Shown here: positions 26,990 through 35,858 of the stretch, piece after piece
Layout of the letters: each line of letters opens with the position of its first letter
How positions within the stretch are numbered: the stretch's first letter is position 1
Source: an uncultured Clostridia bacterium
Lineage (GTDB): Bacteria > Bacillota > Clostridia > Christensenellales > Borkfalkiaceae
Direction of reading: 5' to 3'
Length of the DNA stretch: 64,000 nucleotides
Assembly: GCA_934271065.1 (NCBI GenBank)
Contig: CAKQQQ010000001.1
Location: 310,001 to 374,000 of the forward strand
Program-made: the position numbers and the translations under genes
Notes under the pieces: generated by a model
The model's input: the letters and a program-made list of their open reading frames with translations, nothing else
Database searches by the model: none
What the model was told of the DNA's origin: nothing

Positions 26990-27044
26990 CGGAGTCGACG
27001 GAAAGCCGTCGACTCCGCAAGGCTCTGCTTATAACGGCAGAGCC
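26990..27044 (-). terminator. Tandem hairpins ending the yebC unit; part of a 305-base non-coding stretch
   Basis: Minus-strand order: hairpin GGCTCTGC / GCAGAGCC (27021-27044), then a perfect 12-base stem CGGAGTCGACGG / CCGTCGACTCCG (26990-27017) followed by TTTTT. The terminator lies more than 170 bases after yebC. Bases 27045-27217 contain no reading frame but include another possible stem (AATAATAAT / ATTATTAT). The stretch may be a long 3' UTR or hold a small RNA. Confidence 0.75.
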
Positions 27045-27217
27045 GTTAAGGTTCGCCGAAAATCTTTTGTCGGAAATAAGCAAAGCGTATATATACAGCG
27101 AAAAACCCTATCTTTAAGCGTTCACGATAACTCTCGTTAAATAAACGGTTAAAAGTTCGTCGCTGACGATAATAATATGCTTCGCCCGACGATTATTATT
27201 CATACCTGACGAGAAAT

Positions 27218-27958
27218 TTATTCTTCTTCGTCGTCTTCCGGTAAGTCTACGTTATGATAAACGTCCTGAACGTCGTCGTTTTCTTCGAAAGCGTCAAGCA
27301 TTTTACGGAAAGTATCGAGTTGATTTTCGTCCAGAGCGACTTTATCGTTGGGTATCATCATAACTTCCGCTTCAAGGAAGTTATAGTTCTTCTCTTCGAG
27401 ATATTTTCTCACGGACGAAAAGTCCGACGGCGCGGTTCTGATTTCAAAAGAATCGTCGCAGGTAATCACGTCTTCCGCGCCCGCTTCCAAAGCGTCTTCC
27501 ATAACGCCGTCTTCGGTCATATTAACGGTTCGTTCGACGACGATAACGCCTTTATTGTCAAACATATAACCGACCGAACCCGTCGTACCCATATTGCCGC
27601 CGTATTTAGCGAAAATATGTCTTACGTCGCCGCCCGTTCTGTTCTTGTTATCGGTAAGCGTAGAGACTATTACAGCGCTGCCGCCGACGCCGTACCCTTC
27701 GTAAGTAAGAGTCTCGTAATTGACGTTACCGAGTTCGCCCGCCGCTTTGGCGATACTTCTTTTGATATTGTCGTTCGGCATATTCGCCGCTTTTGCCTTT
27801 GCGATAACGTCGGCAAGTTTGCTGTTGGTATACGGATCGGGGTTGCCCTTTGCCGCAACGGCAAGTTCCCTGCCTATTTTAGTAAAAACTCTGCCCTTTA
27901 CCGCGTCGGTTTTTGCCTTTTTATTTTTAATATTAGCCCATTTACTGTGTCCGGACAT
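27218..27958 (-). CDS. yebC: YebC/PmpR-family protein
   Basis: A protein of 246 residues with the family start MSGHSKWANIKNKKAKTDA, then LTDNKNRTGGDVRHIFAKYGG. YebC proteins were long annotated as transcriptional regulators; recent work links members to relief of ribosome stalling at proline stretches. GGGAGATTGAAATT precedes the ATG. It follows the SpoU methyltransferase by 4 bases. Confidence 0.95.
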   Translation of the reverse strand: MSGHSKWANIKNKKAKTDAVKGRVFTKIGRELAVAAKGNPDPYTNSKLADVIAKAKAANMPNDNIKRSIAKAAGELGNVNYETLTYEGYGVGGSAVIVSTLTDNKNRTGGDVRHIFAKYGGNMGTTGSVGYMFDNKGVIVVERTVNMTEDGVMEDALEAGAEDVITCDDSFEIRTAPSDFSSVRKYLEEKNYNFLEAEVMMIPNDKVALDENQLDTFRKMLDAFEENDDVQDVYHNVDLPEDDEEE

Positions 27959-27962
27959 AATT

Positions 27963-28730
27963 TCAATCTCCCGAATTAGTCATTGATTTGCCCCTACCTT
28001 CCGTAAGAGCGTATAAAGTTATCGACAAAGCGACGGCGGCGTTCAGACTTTCGGAAGTCTTCGCCATAGGTACACCTATCTTCCGCGTCGCCTTATCTTT
28101 CAGCGTCTTGCTTACGCCATTAGCCTCGTTGCCGACGACGACGCAATACCGTTGCGGCGGCTCGAACGAAAATACGTTTTCTCCGCCCATATCGGTTACG
28201 AGCAGCGGAATATCGCCGATTGCGGATAACGCCTGCTTGTAATCGCATTCGTAGACGTTTACGCGAAAAATTCCGCTCATCGACGCCCTTACGGTCTTTG
28301 GCGAATAAGGATCGCAGCAATTGACGAGATATATATCTTTCAATCCGACTGCGGCGCATGTTCTGAAAATAGTGCCGAGATTACCCGGATCCGATATTCC
28401 GTCAAGCAATACGCATATTCCGCTCTGCTTTTTCGGCAGTTTATCGCCGTCGACTTTAAGAACCGCCAGCACGCCCTGCGGCGTGATTTCATCGCTGATA
28501 CGCTTAAAAATCTCGTCGCTGACGATAACCGCATTATCTGCGGCGAAAGGCAATTTGCGCGACGCGCTTTCAGACACGATAATCGTCTCTATCGTTTTGC
28601 CCGCCGCGATTGCTTCGGAAACCATTTTTACGCCTTCAACGACGTACGCGCCCGATTCGCGCCTTGCTTTTTTATTTTTAAGCGACGAAACGTACGCTAC
28701 GATTTTATTTGACTTTGACGTTATTACCAT
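27963..28730 (-). CDS. SpoU/TrmH-family RNA 2'-O-ribose methyltransferase
   Basis: 255 residues from the ATG at 28730. An N-terminal substrate-binding domain (VVEGVKMVSEAI) is followed by the knotted SPOUT domain with motif 1 LLDGISDPGNLGTIFRTC, motif 2 VVGNEANGVS and motif 3 SLNAAVALSITLYAL. Neighbouring infC-rpmI-rplT suggests rRNA as substrate, as for RlmB-like enzymes, but tRNA cannot be excluded. The start follows the T run of the rplT terminator directly, with no visible Shine-Dalgarno site. Confidence 0.9.
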   Translation of the reverse strand: MVITSKSNKIVAYVSSLKNKKARRESGAYVVEGVKMVSEAIAAGKTIETIIVSESASRKLPFAADNAVIVSDEIFKRISDEITPQGVLAVLKVDGDKLPKKQSGICVLLDGISDPGNLGTIFRTCAAVGLKDIYLVNCCDPYSPKTVRASMSGIFRVNVYECDYKQALSAIGDIPLLVTDMGGENVFSFEPPQRYCVVVGNEANGVSKTLKDKATRKIGVPMAKTSESLNAAVALSITLYALTEGRGKSMTNSGD

Positions 28731-28734
28731 AAAA

Positions 28735-28792
28735 TTAAAAAGGTCGCGAAGCGAGCGTACAATAATATGCTTGCTACGCCGTTCGCAACCTT
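28735..28792 (-). terminator. rplT terminator abutting the SpoU gene start
   Basis: A long imperfect hairpin (AAGGTTGCGAACGGCG ... CGCTTCGCGACCTT on the minus strand) with a TTTTTAATTTT tail that ends at the next ATG. Confidence 0.65.
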
Positions 28793-28853
28793 GCGCCGCG
28801 CCCGTTCGCGCCAAACGATATAATCGATCTTACTTGCGCAAACGTCGCCGCAG

Positions 28854-29210
28854 TTATTTATTGAGATTTGCTTTCGCCGTGGCGGTAAGAGCGGTAAAAC
28901 CGACTGCGTCGTTTACAGCCATATCCGCAAGAACCTTTCTGTTAAGGTTTACGCCGGCAACTTTAAGACCGTGCATAAACGTGCTGTAAGACATACCGTT
29001 TGCGCGGCAGCCCGCATTGATTCTCGCAATCCAAAGTTTGCGGAAATCTCTTTTTTTAGCCTTTCTGCCGACGTAAGCGTACGCCTGCGACTTCATTACG
29101 GCTTGTCTCGCAACCCTGTAAAGTTTGCTCTTCGCTCCAAAGTAACCTTTGGAGAGTCTCATTATTTTTCTACGCTTTTTAACGGCGTTGACTCCTCTTT
29201 TAATACGCAT
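28854..29210 (-). CDS. rplT: 50S ribosomal protein L20
   Basis: A protein of 118 residues, standard length. Signature RLSKGYFGAKSKLYRVARQAVMKS and KKRDFRKLWIARINAGCR. L20 is needed early in 50S assembly and represses the infC-rpmI-rplT operon through its leader in Firmicutes. AAAGGAGAAAGGAT precedes the ATG. Confidence 0.97.
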   Translation of the reverse strand: MRIKRGVNAVKKRRKIMRLSKGYFGAKSKLYRVARQAVMKSQAYAYVGRKAKKRDFRKLWIARINAGCRANGMSYSTFMHGLKVAGVNLNRKVLADMAVNDAVGFTALTATAKANLNK

Positions 29211-29228
29211 ATCCTTTCTCCTTTATAA

Positions 29229-29429
29229 TTACGCTTTGTAAGGAATAAGATTCTTTACGGTCTTTTCCTGAGTCGAAGAAACGTAAGTACCCGTTCTTAA
29301 TCTTCTCTTTCTCTTGGTGGACTTTTTGCTGAGGATATGGCTCTTATTCTGGCTGTATCTCTTAACTTTGCCCGTTCCGGTAATTTTGAAACGCTTTTTT
29401 GCGCCGCTGTGCGATTTCATTTTTGGCAT
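29229..29429 (-). CDS. rpmI: 50S ribosomal protein L35
   Basis: A protein of 66 residues, standard length. MPKMKSHSGAKKRFKITGTG is the invariant L35 N terminus. It lies between infC and rplT as in nearly all bacteria. AAGGAGAACAGCATT precedes the ATG. Confidence 0.97.
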   Translation of the reverse strand: MPKMKSHSGAKKRFKITGTGKVKRYSQNKSHILSKKSTKRKRRLRTGTYVSSTQEKTVKNLIPYKA

Positions 29430-29457
29430 AATGCTGTTCTCCTTATTTTTTTGTATA

Positions 29458-29973
29458 TCAGTTGGACTTCGAAGGGGCTAAAATCATAAGAATATTTCTG
29501 CCCTCGAACATAGGTTTCTTTTCCATCACGACGTCGCTGCCGACGAGCGCGTAAAACCTGTTCATAACGTCAACACCGAGATTGGAGTGGGCGTTTTGTC
29601 TTCCTCTCATCCTGATTGAAACCTTGACTTTGTTTCCGCCTGCCAGAAACTTTTGCGCCTGACGGGCTTTTACGTTAAGATCGCCGACGTCAATCGTCAT
29701 CGATAACCAGATTTCTTTCAGTTCGACTACTTTCTGGTTCTTTCTGGCTTCTTTTTGTTTTTTGAGCGTCTCGAAACGATATTTGCCGTAATCCATTATT
29801 TTACATACGGGCGGATTTGCCTGCGCGGCAATCTTGACGAGATCTAAATTCTGCTCTTCGGCAAGCCTTAACGCTTCCGACGCAGGCACTATACCGAGTT
29901 GACTTCCGTCCGCGCCGATAAGACGCACTTCGCGATCTCTTATATCGTAATTGATTTGTGTTTGCTCTTTAAT
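29458..29973 (-). CDS. infC: Translation initiation factor IF-3, AUU start
   Basis: Starting at ATT (29973) gives 171 residues, the normal IF-3 length. The N terminus then reads KEQTQINYDIRDREVRLIG, the conserved IF-3 beginning. GGAAGG lies 9 bases upstream of the ATT. Starting at the in-frame GTG (29928) would remove 15 conserved residues. Rare AUU starts let IF-3 repress its own translation, as known from E. coli. IF-3 binds the 30S subunit and checks start codon-initiator pairing. It is first in the infC-rpmI-rplT operon. Confidence 0.93.
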   Translation of the reverse strand: MKEQTQINYDIRDREVRLIGADGSQLGIVPASEALRLAEEQNLDLVKIAAQANPPVCKIMDYGKYRFETLKKQKEARKNQKVVELKEIWLSMTIDVGDLNVKARQAQKFLAGGNKVKVSIRMRGRQNAHSNLGVDVMNRFYALVGSDVVMEKKPMFEGRNILMILAPSKSN

Positions 29974-30118
29974 GGTAGTTTACCTTCCGATTTTAATTTT
30001 ACCCCGAAAAACAAAACGGGGCGCAAAATATGCGTCCCGAAACTATTTCTACGAAAGAAAAGAATTATGCGCCGCTTCGATAAATCTTGCGGTGAGAAGG
30101 GACAACTTCTACTTTGCT
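29974..30118 (-). promoter_or_regulatory. infC leader, L20-type attenuator
   Basis: The leader holds two mutually exclusive hairpins. One (30017-30039; GGGACGCA / TGCGCCCC) is followed by GTTTTGTTTTT and looks like a terminator. The other pairs CCCCG with CGGGG (30002-30006 with 30017-30021) and reuses the same C run. Upstream pieces (GTTGTCCCTTCTCACCGC) resemble L20 leaders of Firmicutes. L20 binding is expected to favour termination; the detailed fold is inference. Confidence 0.75.
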
Positions 30119-30123
30119 ACGCC

Positions 30124-30152
30124 ATTATACCACCGTTTAATCTTTCAGTCAA
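30124..30152 (-). promoter_or_regulatory. infC-rpmI-rplT promoter
   Basis: On the minus strand TTGACT (30147-30152), 17-base spacer, TATAAT (30124-30129). Confidence 0.85.
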
Positions 30153-30181
30153 ACGTTTTTAACTATAAATTTCAAATTTCT

Positions 30182-30216
30182 TAAAAAAATCCGCCGTTGA
30201 CGTTCGGCGGATTTTC
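30182..30216 (-). terminator. Terminator of the SurA-like lipoprotein gene
   Basis: Hairpin AAAATCCGCCGAACG / CGGCGGATTTT with a short loop and a TTTTTTT tail on the minus strand. Confidence 0.85.
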
Positions 30217-30223
30217 TAAAAAG

Positions 30224-32296
30224 TTATTTAACTAAATCTTCGTAAGCGGAAGCGTATTTCTTTACGACGTTAGAATCGTTCTTAACGGAGTTCGTTAATT
30301 TAGTCGCAAGATTTTCTACCGCCTTGGATTTTAACATATCTTCGTTTGCCTTTTTGAATCTGGCGGCAAAACTTTCGGAATCGGCAAAATCGTTTACGAA
30401 TGCGGCTTTATCGGAATATTGACCGTAGACGTTTGCAAGTTCGGTACATACTACGACGTGTAAACCGAATTCCTTGGATGCGAACATCTTATATCCGCCC
30501 TTGCCGTAACCTGCGCCGACGATCTCTTTACAAGCCGAAGCGAACGCTTTTACGTATTGATTAGCCGAAGTTATCGGGCTGTATAAATATCCGAGATATT
30601 TACCGAGATTACCCGTATCCGTCGAAAACGCATACTTCAAATCTTCTATTTTGTTGTATTTTGCGGTATTGAAACCGGAAATTTTATCTTTACCGTTTAT
30701 CGAAAGCGAAGGCACGCCGAGCACGGAAGCGGATAACGCTCTGAATTCGTCATAACCGTATTTGGCAGGTACGACGTTTCTGAAACGGAGACCGACTTCT
30801 TTAACGCCGTCGTCGTCGGGTTCTTCTTCGTGATAAACCGGCGTTCCTACGCTGCCGAGATAGTTGGCGAGCGAAACGTTTTTGGTAACGCCGTCGAATT
30901 CGTAAGTGTAAACCGAATCGTCGTAAACGTATTTGTCGGTGAATTTATAAGAACCGTCCTGCTTATATACGCCGTAACCCGATTTTACCCAGATATCTCT
31001 CAAATCGGAAGCGAGTATATTCTTTTCGACGTAATAATCAACAGCCTTCTGTAAACCTTCTTCGTTATCCTTGACCGTGTCGAGAGGATGGGCGTCGTTA
31101 TAATACTTAATAACCTTTTCCGTGTCGCTTACGAAAGTTTTCTGCTCGTCGCTGTAACCGATAAGTATATGAGAAACGTAAGCGTAGCCTTCGCACGCGT
31201 CGTATATTATAAAGTTATCTTTCGTAACCGCGCCGAGTTTGGTTTCGACGTCGGTCATCGTCATACCGTCAAGTTGCTTTTTCTGATTTGCGCGAATCTG
31301 CTCGTATTGATTCCAAAGCGCGTCGTCCGTGATTTCGGCAACTTTCGCTTTTTCAATCTTATCCTGATAAATTTCTACTATTTTACTTTCAATGGAAGTG
31401 TTGATCGCATCGCGGAAATAAGGAAGCGACAAAACGACTCTCTCGTTGGCGGTAGAGACTTTTTCGGTCTGCTCTACCAAACCTATTTCTTTAAGTCTCG
31501 CAACGCCTTTTTTGTACGCTTTGATCTTTTCGCTTCTCTTACCGTCCGCGTTATCGAATAACGAAAGTTTCTTTTCCGAAACCTTTTCGGGTTCTTTGTC
31601 TTTCTCGATGGTAGGAGTAGATCTTACGTCGTAAGTAATGGAGTCGTGTTCGTGCGCAGAATCGCCGTCGTTTTCCATAAAGGAAGTTACGAGCGAGTTG
31701 ACGCTTGTAATCGCCGTATATACAGCGTTAAGAGCGGTGGTTGCGGATACGAATCTGAAAGGCGCGTCTTTCGCGGACACGGCAGACTTATCTTTATATA
31801 AATCGTAAACGTACGCGTTGAGCGCGGAATAATAATCGTCGCTTCCGCGCGCAAGAGACGTCTTCTTGTTAAACTCTTCGATTTCGGCGTCGGTTGCAAG
31901 CAGACTTAAAAAGCCCTTTTCTTTCAACGTTTCGAGATCGGTAAGAAGATTTGCGTAATCCGCTTCGCCGAAATAGGTTTTTGCGAGATCTTTTTTGGCA
32001 GACTGCACGACGATGGAGTTACTTATGAGATTGTCGAGAATCATTTCATAAGTCTTGGCTTTGGTATAGCCGTAATTATTGACGTAGTAATAACCGTAGG
32101 AATAATATCCCGCGACCATATCTCTTTTGTAAATAACGTCGGTGTCAAGTTCGTTTTTGTCTATGCAGACGGTCGCGACCTTTTGAGCCATATCTCTGTC
32201 GGTATCGACTTCGAAAAGTCCGCAACCGGTCATCGCGCCCGTAAGAAGAGCGATAGCGGTTAATACCGTCACGAGTTTCAGCGCAAGTTTCTTCAT
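30224..32296 (-). CDS. Large lipoprotein, SurA/PrsA-like (probable peptidyl-prolyl isomerase relative)
   Basis: A protein of 690 residues. Signal peptide with lipobox MTGC (Cys about 25). An N-terminal helical part (YEMILDNLISNSIVVQSAKK) resembles the SurA/PrsA chaperone domain, and YAYVSHILIGYSDEQK near residue 375 recalls the start of a parvulin domain. It is longer than usual PrsA (about 300), with inserts and Tyr-rich stretches, and the parvulin core is too diverged to confirm. Its place after prs-pth-mfd matches the clostridial location of SurA-like genes. AGGAGATTCCT precedes the ATG. Confidence 0.65.
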   Translation of the reverse strand: MKKLALKLVTVLTAIALLTGAMTGCGLFEVDTDRDMAQKVATVCIDKNELDTDVIYKRDMVAGYYSYGYYYVNNYGYTKAKTYEMILDNLISNSIVVQSAKKDLAKTYFGEADYANLLTDLETLKEKGFLSLLATDAEIEEFNKKTSLARGSDDYYSALNAYVYDLYKDKSAVSAKDAPFRFVSATTALNAVYTAITSVNSLVTSFMENDGDSAHEHDSITYDVRSTPTIEKDKEPEKVSEKKLSLFDNADGKRSEKIKAYKKGVARLKEIGLVEQTEKVSTANERVVLSLPYFRDAINTSIESKIVEIYQDKIEKAKVAEITDDALWNQYEQIRANQKKQLDGMTMTDVETKLGAVTKDNFIIYDACEGYAYVSHILIGYSDEQKTFVSDTEKVIKYYNDAHPLDTVKDNEEGLQKAVDYYVEKNILASDLRDIWVKSGYGVYKQDGSYKFTDKYVYDDSVYTYEFDGVTKNVSLANYLGSVGTPVYHEEEPDDDGVKEVGLRFRNVVPAKYGYDEFRALSASVLGVPSLSINGKDKISGFNTAKYNKIEDLKYAFSTDTGNLGKYLGYLYSPITSANQYVKAFASACKEIVGAGYGKGGYKMFASKEFGLHVVVCTELANVYGQYSDKAAFVNDFADSESFAARFKKANEDMLKSKAVENLATKLTNSVKNDSNVVKKYASAYEDLVK

Positions 32297-32350
32297 AGGA
32301 ATCTCCTGTTGACGTGGTACGTCATGGTAATAGTTTGCTTATACTGCAAT

Positions 32351-32379
32351 ATTATACTAAATAATCTCGTTCATTGCAA
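32351..32379 (-). promoter_or_regulatory. Promoter of the SurA-like lipoprotein gene
   Basis: On the minus strand TTGCAA (32374-32379), 17-base spacer, TATAAT (32351-32356). The leader contains the palindrome TGACGT-ACC-ACGTCA, a possible operator or small hairpin. Confidence 0.75.
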
Positions 32380-32438
32380 GACTTTTGACCGAGTTTAGAA
32401 AATTTTTTCAAATTTTTTACATAAAATCGCCATATTTA

Positions 32439-35400
32439 TCACGACTGAACGTTCTTCAACGAGTCGAGCATATATTTTGCGATATCTTCCGCGGTATCGC
32501 CGCAGCGGGTATAGTCGATTACGGGGGTTTGCGCAAATTCAAGCGTTATCGCGTCTTTTCTCGACACGATCGCGTCCATAAAGCCCGCGTCGTTGAGACA
32601 GCGCAAATCTTTTAATTCGATATAAGACTTGTTCGCCCCTACTACGAGTTTGACCGCGCCACGTTTTTTCGCGGCTGATTTCAGTTTGGCGATGAGTATA
32701 AGATTCTCGACTTCTCGCGGGATATTTCCGTAATACTCTTCGAGCGAATCGACTACGCGTTTTCCGTCGTCGTCGGTAACGATTTCGGCGATTTGTTTAT
32801 AACAATCCATTCGCGACGAAGAAGACGATATATAAGTTTCGGGAATATACGCGTCCATTCTGACGTCTAATTCGATATCAGTTTCTTTTTCGGTTTCGCC
32901 GAGACTTTCTTTCAGAAGTTTGTTATAAAGTTCGTACCCGACTTTATCCATATGCCCGTGCTGTTCTCTGCCCATCACGTTACCCGCGCCCCTTATTTCG
33001 AGATCGCGCATGGCGATTTTATAACCGCTGCCCATTTCCGTAAACTCCATCAGGGCGGAAAGGCGTTTATAGGCGGCGTCGGACATAACTTTGTCTTTTC
33101 TGAAAGTGAAGTACGCGTGTGCCATAACGTTACTTCTGCCGACTCTGCCTTTCAATTGATACAGCGTCGATAAACCGAGCCTATCGCTGTCGGTAACGAT
33201 TATCGTATTCGCTCTCGGTAAGTCTATGCCGTTTTCGATTATCGTCGTGGCGACGAGAACGTTATATTCTCCGCCGTAAAACTTCATCACGTTGTCTTCG
33301 AGCGTTTTGCCGTCCATACGCCCGTGCGCGACGAGTATTTTCGCGTCGGGAACGATTCGGCGTAAATCGTCCGCAAGTTTATATATGGTTTCCACCCTGT
33401 TATGCATAACGAGAACCTGCCCGTCCCGCGCAAGTTCGCGCGTTATCGCGTCTTTGAAAAGCGCATCGCTTTCTTCTACGACGTAAGTCTGAACGGGTAT
33501 TCTGCTGCGCGGCGGAGTATTTATAACGCTGATATCCCTGATACCCGAAAGCGACATATGCAACGTTCTCGGAATGGGCGTCGCCGTCATCGTCAACGTG
33601 TCGACGTTTTCTTTAAGCAGTTTCAGTTTTTCTTTATGCTCTACGCCGAAGCGTTGCTCTTCGTCCAAAACGAGCAAACCTAAATCGTGAAATTTAACGT
33701 CCTGCCCGAAAAGTCGATGAGTGCCTATAACGAAACTTATCTCTCCGCTTGCCAGCCCGTCGATTATCTTTTTTTGTTCGGACGCGGTCTTGAACCTGTT
33801 AAGCGCTTCGATTCTTATTCCGAAATCGGCAAACCTGTTTTTTGCCGCCCTGAAATGCTGTTCGCAAAGAATTGTCGTCGGACAAACGATCGCAACCTGT
33901 TTACCGTCCGCAATCGCCTTAAACGCCGCGCGAAACGCGACTTCGGTCTTTCCGAACCCTACGTCGCCGCAAAGCAGTCTGTCCATAACCTTTTCGCTTT
34001 CCATATCGGCTTTGATTTCCGCTATCGATTGCAGTTGGTCTTCGGTCGGTTCGAACTCGAAGGCTTCGTCAAACTCTTCCGAAAACGCGTCGTCGGCGGA
34101 AAACGCAAATCCTTTTTTTTCGTTTCTCGCCTTATACAACGCTTTTAGATTTATGGTCATCTGCGCAATCGACGCTTTTACGCGCTCTTTTACGCGCTCG
34201 AATTCTTTACCGCCTATACGATTTAACTTGGGTTTTTCTCCCCCGCCCGTATACTTGGTAAGTTTATCCATCTGATCGACGCCGACGTATAAAGTATCGC
34301 CGCCGTAATATTCTACCGCGACGTAATCTTTACTGCCTTCTTGCGTAGTAATACGCTTAACGCCCCTGACGTAACCTATGCCGTGCGTCTCGTGTACGGC
34401 GTAGTCGCCGACTTCGGGGGCTTGGAACAAATCTCCCCGTTTACGTTTAATTCGCTTGTTTTCTTTTGCGGCGACGTATAAATCGCCCGTTCCTATAACC
34501 GCAATTTTTGCGGAATGATATATAAGCCCGCTCGGTAAAAAATACGAAGTTACGACTACCGTTCCGCCTTTAAGTTCGGCGTTTTCGCCCCTTGCGCAGG
34601 ATATTCCGCGAGCGTACAGTTCGTCGGCAAAAGCGTCGGCGCGCTTATCCCCGCCGCAACACACAAGCACTTTATAACCGCCGAAACGCCAGTTTGAAAT
34701 ATCGTCGAAAACGGTTTCGAAATTCGCAACGTATCTCGCTACGGGCGAACACTTAAGAGAATAGGTTTTAAGCGGATTGAAAAAACTTATTGCCGTCGTT
34801 ATATTCTGAAACGCCGTCTCTCGCTTTCCGTTAAGCCTTTTTATCAGTTTTTCGGGATCGGATATTTGTCTCGCCGTAAAATCGAAAGCCTTACCCGCTT
34901 TAACGAGACTTAATAACCTTTCCGAATGGTCTTTAAGCAAAGCGTTCAAGCCGTCGGAAAGCATTTTACACTCGTCGTAGCACACGAGCGTGTCGTCCGG
35001 CATATACGATAAAAAGTCGTCCGTCACGCCGCCGAGCAACGGCAATATGAACTGCCCTTCTCCGCCAAGCGTTCCCGTTTCGATTTTTTCTTCTATTTCA
35101 CGGACTATTTTACGCGCGTCGTCTCTTACGGCAAGCGTTCCGAATTTCGCAAGCGACGCGTTAAGCGCGTTTTTAATCGTCGCGGATTCGCCTTCCGTAA
35201 GAGCGTCTGTGGCGGGAATGATCTCCGCTGCCGTTACCGCGGTTTTATTTTCGCGATCGTCGCCGTTAAACGAAAAAATACTTTCGACTTCGTCGCCGAA
35301 AAAATCTATCCTGTATACGGAATTCCCGTTCACGGGATTTATTTCGAATATGTCGCCCCTTAGCGCGAACGTCGCCTTTTCTTCGGCAAACTCTTCGCGT

Positions 35401-35858
35401 CTGTATCCGAATTTTATAAGCGTCGATACGATCCGTTCTATATCGTAATTTTCGCTTTTATCGATTTTTAAGACGGGCAGATCTTTCGGGAAAAGTTGTA
35501 ACAACGCCTGAAAAGTCGTCACTACGATTTTCGCGCCCTTTTTTATCTCGTATAACGCCTCTAATCTTTGAAAAAGCGTCGTTCTGTCAAAGGCGGTTTT
35601 ATAAAGAAGTACGTCGTCTTTCGCAGGCAAATAAACTACGTTTTCGCCGGAAAAGGCAGCCAATTCTTCCCGTATTTTCGCGCCGTAAAGCCCGTCTTTG
35701 ACTATATACAAAAGCGGTAAACCCGTAGCGACGGCGACGTGACATTTTTCTGCAAAATTCACGCCGAAAACCGCGGAAGGAATTCCCCCGCGGATATCGT
35801 CGGCCAAAGCGACGAGTTCGTCGCTTAACAGATTTGGTTGCAGATAGTCTTTAAGCAT
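32439..35858 (-). CDS. mfd: Transcription-repair coupling factor Mfd
   Basis: A protein of 1139 residues, typical length. UvrB-like N-terminal modules, an RNA-polymerase interaction domain (about 480-545, GDYAVHETHGIGYVRG), then a RecG-like translocase: Walker A CGDVGFGKTEVAFRAAF, LVLDEEQRFGV, TATPIPRTLHMS. The C-terminal TRCF domain follows. It removes stalled RNA polymerase and recruits UvrA. It overlaps pth by 8 bases. Confidence 0.97.
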   Translation of the reverse strand: MLKDYLQPNLLSDELVALADDIRGGIPSAVFGVNFAEKCHVAVATGLPLLYIVKDGLYGAKIREELAAFSGENVVYLPAKDDVLLYKTAFDRTTLFQRLEALYEIKKGAKIVVTTFQALLQLFPKDLPVLKIDKSENYDIERIVSTLIKFGYRREEFAEEKATFALRGDIFEINPVNGNSVYRIDFFGDEVESIFSFNGDDRENKTAVTAAEIIPATDALTEGESATIKNALNASLAKFGTLAVRDDARKIVREIEEKIETGTLGGEGQFILPLLGGVTDDFLSYMPDDTLVCYDECKMLSDGLNALLKDHSERLLSLVKAGKAFDFTARQISDPEKLIKRLNGKRETAFQNITTAISFFNPLKTYSLKCSPVARYVANFETVFDDISNWRFGGYKVLVCCGGDKRADAFADELYARGISCARGENAELKGGTVVVTSYFLPSGLIYHSAKIAVIGTGDLYVAAKENKRIKRKRGDLFQAPEVGDYAVHETHGIGYVRGVKRITTQEGSKDYVAVEYYGGDTLYVGVDQMDKLTKYTGGGEKPKLNRIGGKEFERVKERVKASIAQMTINLKALYKARNEKKGFAFSADDAFSEEFDEAFEFEPTEDQLQSIAEIKADMESEKVMDRLLCGDVGFGKTEVAFRAAFKAIADGKQVAIVCPTTILCEQHFRAAKNRFADFGIRIEALNRFKTASEQKKIIDGLASGEISFVIGTHRLFGQDVKFHDLGLLVLDEEQRFGVEHKEKLKLLKENVDTLTMTATPIPRTLHMSLSGIRDISVINTPPRSRIPVQTYVVEESDALFKDAITRELARDGQVLVMHNRVETIYKLADDLRRIVPDAKILVAHGRMDGKTLEDNVMKFYGGEYNVLVATTIIENGIDLPRANTIIVTDSDRLGLSTLYQLKGRVGRSNVMAHAYFTFRKDKVMSDAAYKRLSALMEFTEMGSGYKIAMRDLEIRGAGNVMGREQHGHMDKVGYELYNKLLKESLGETEKETDIELDVRMDAYIPETYISSSSSRMDCYKQIAEIVTDDDGKRVVDSLEEYYGNIPREVENLILIAKLKSAAKKRGAVKLVVGANKSYIELKDLRCLNDAGFMDAIVSRKDAITLEFAQTPVIDYTRCGDTAEDIAKYMLDSLKNVQS

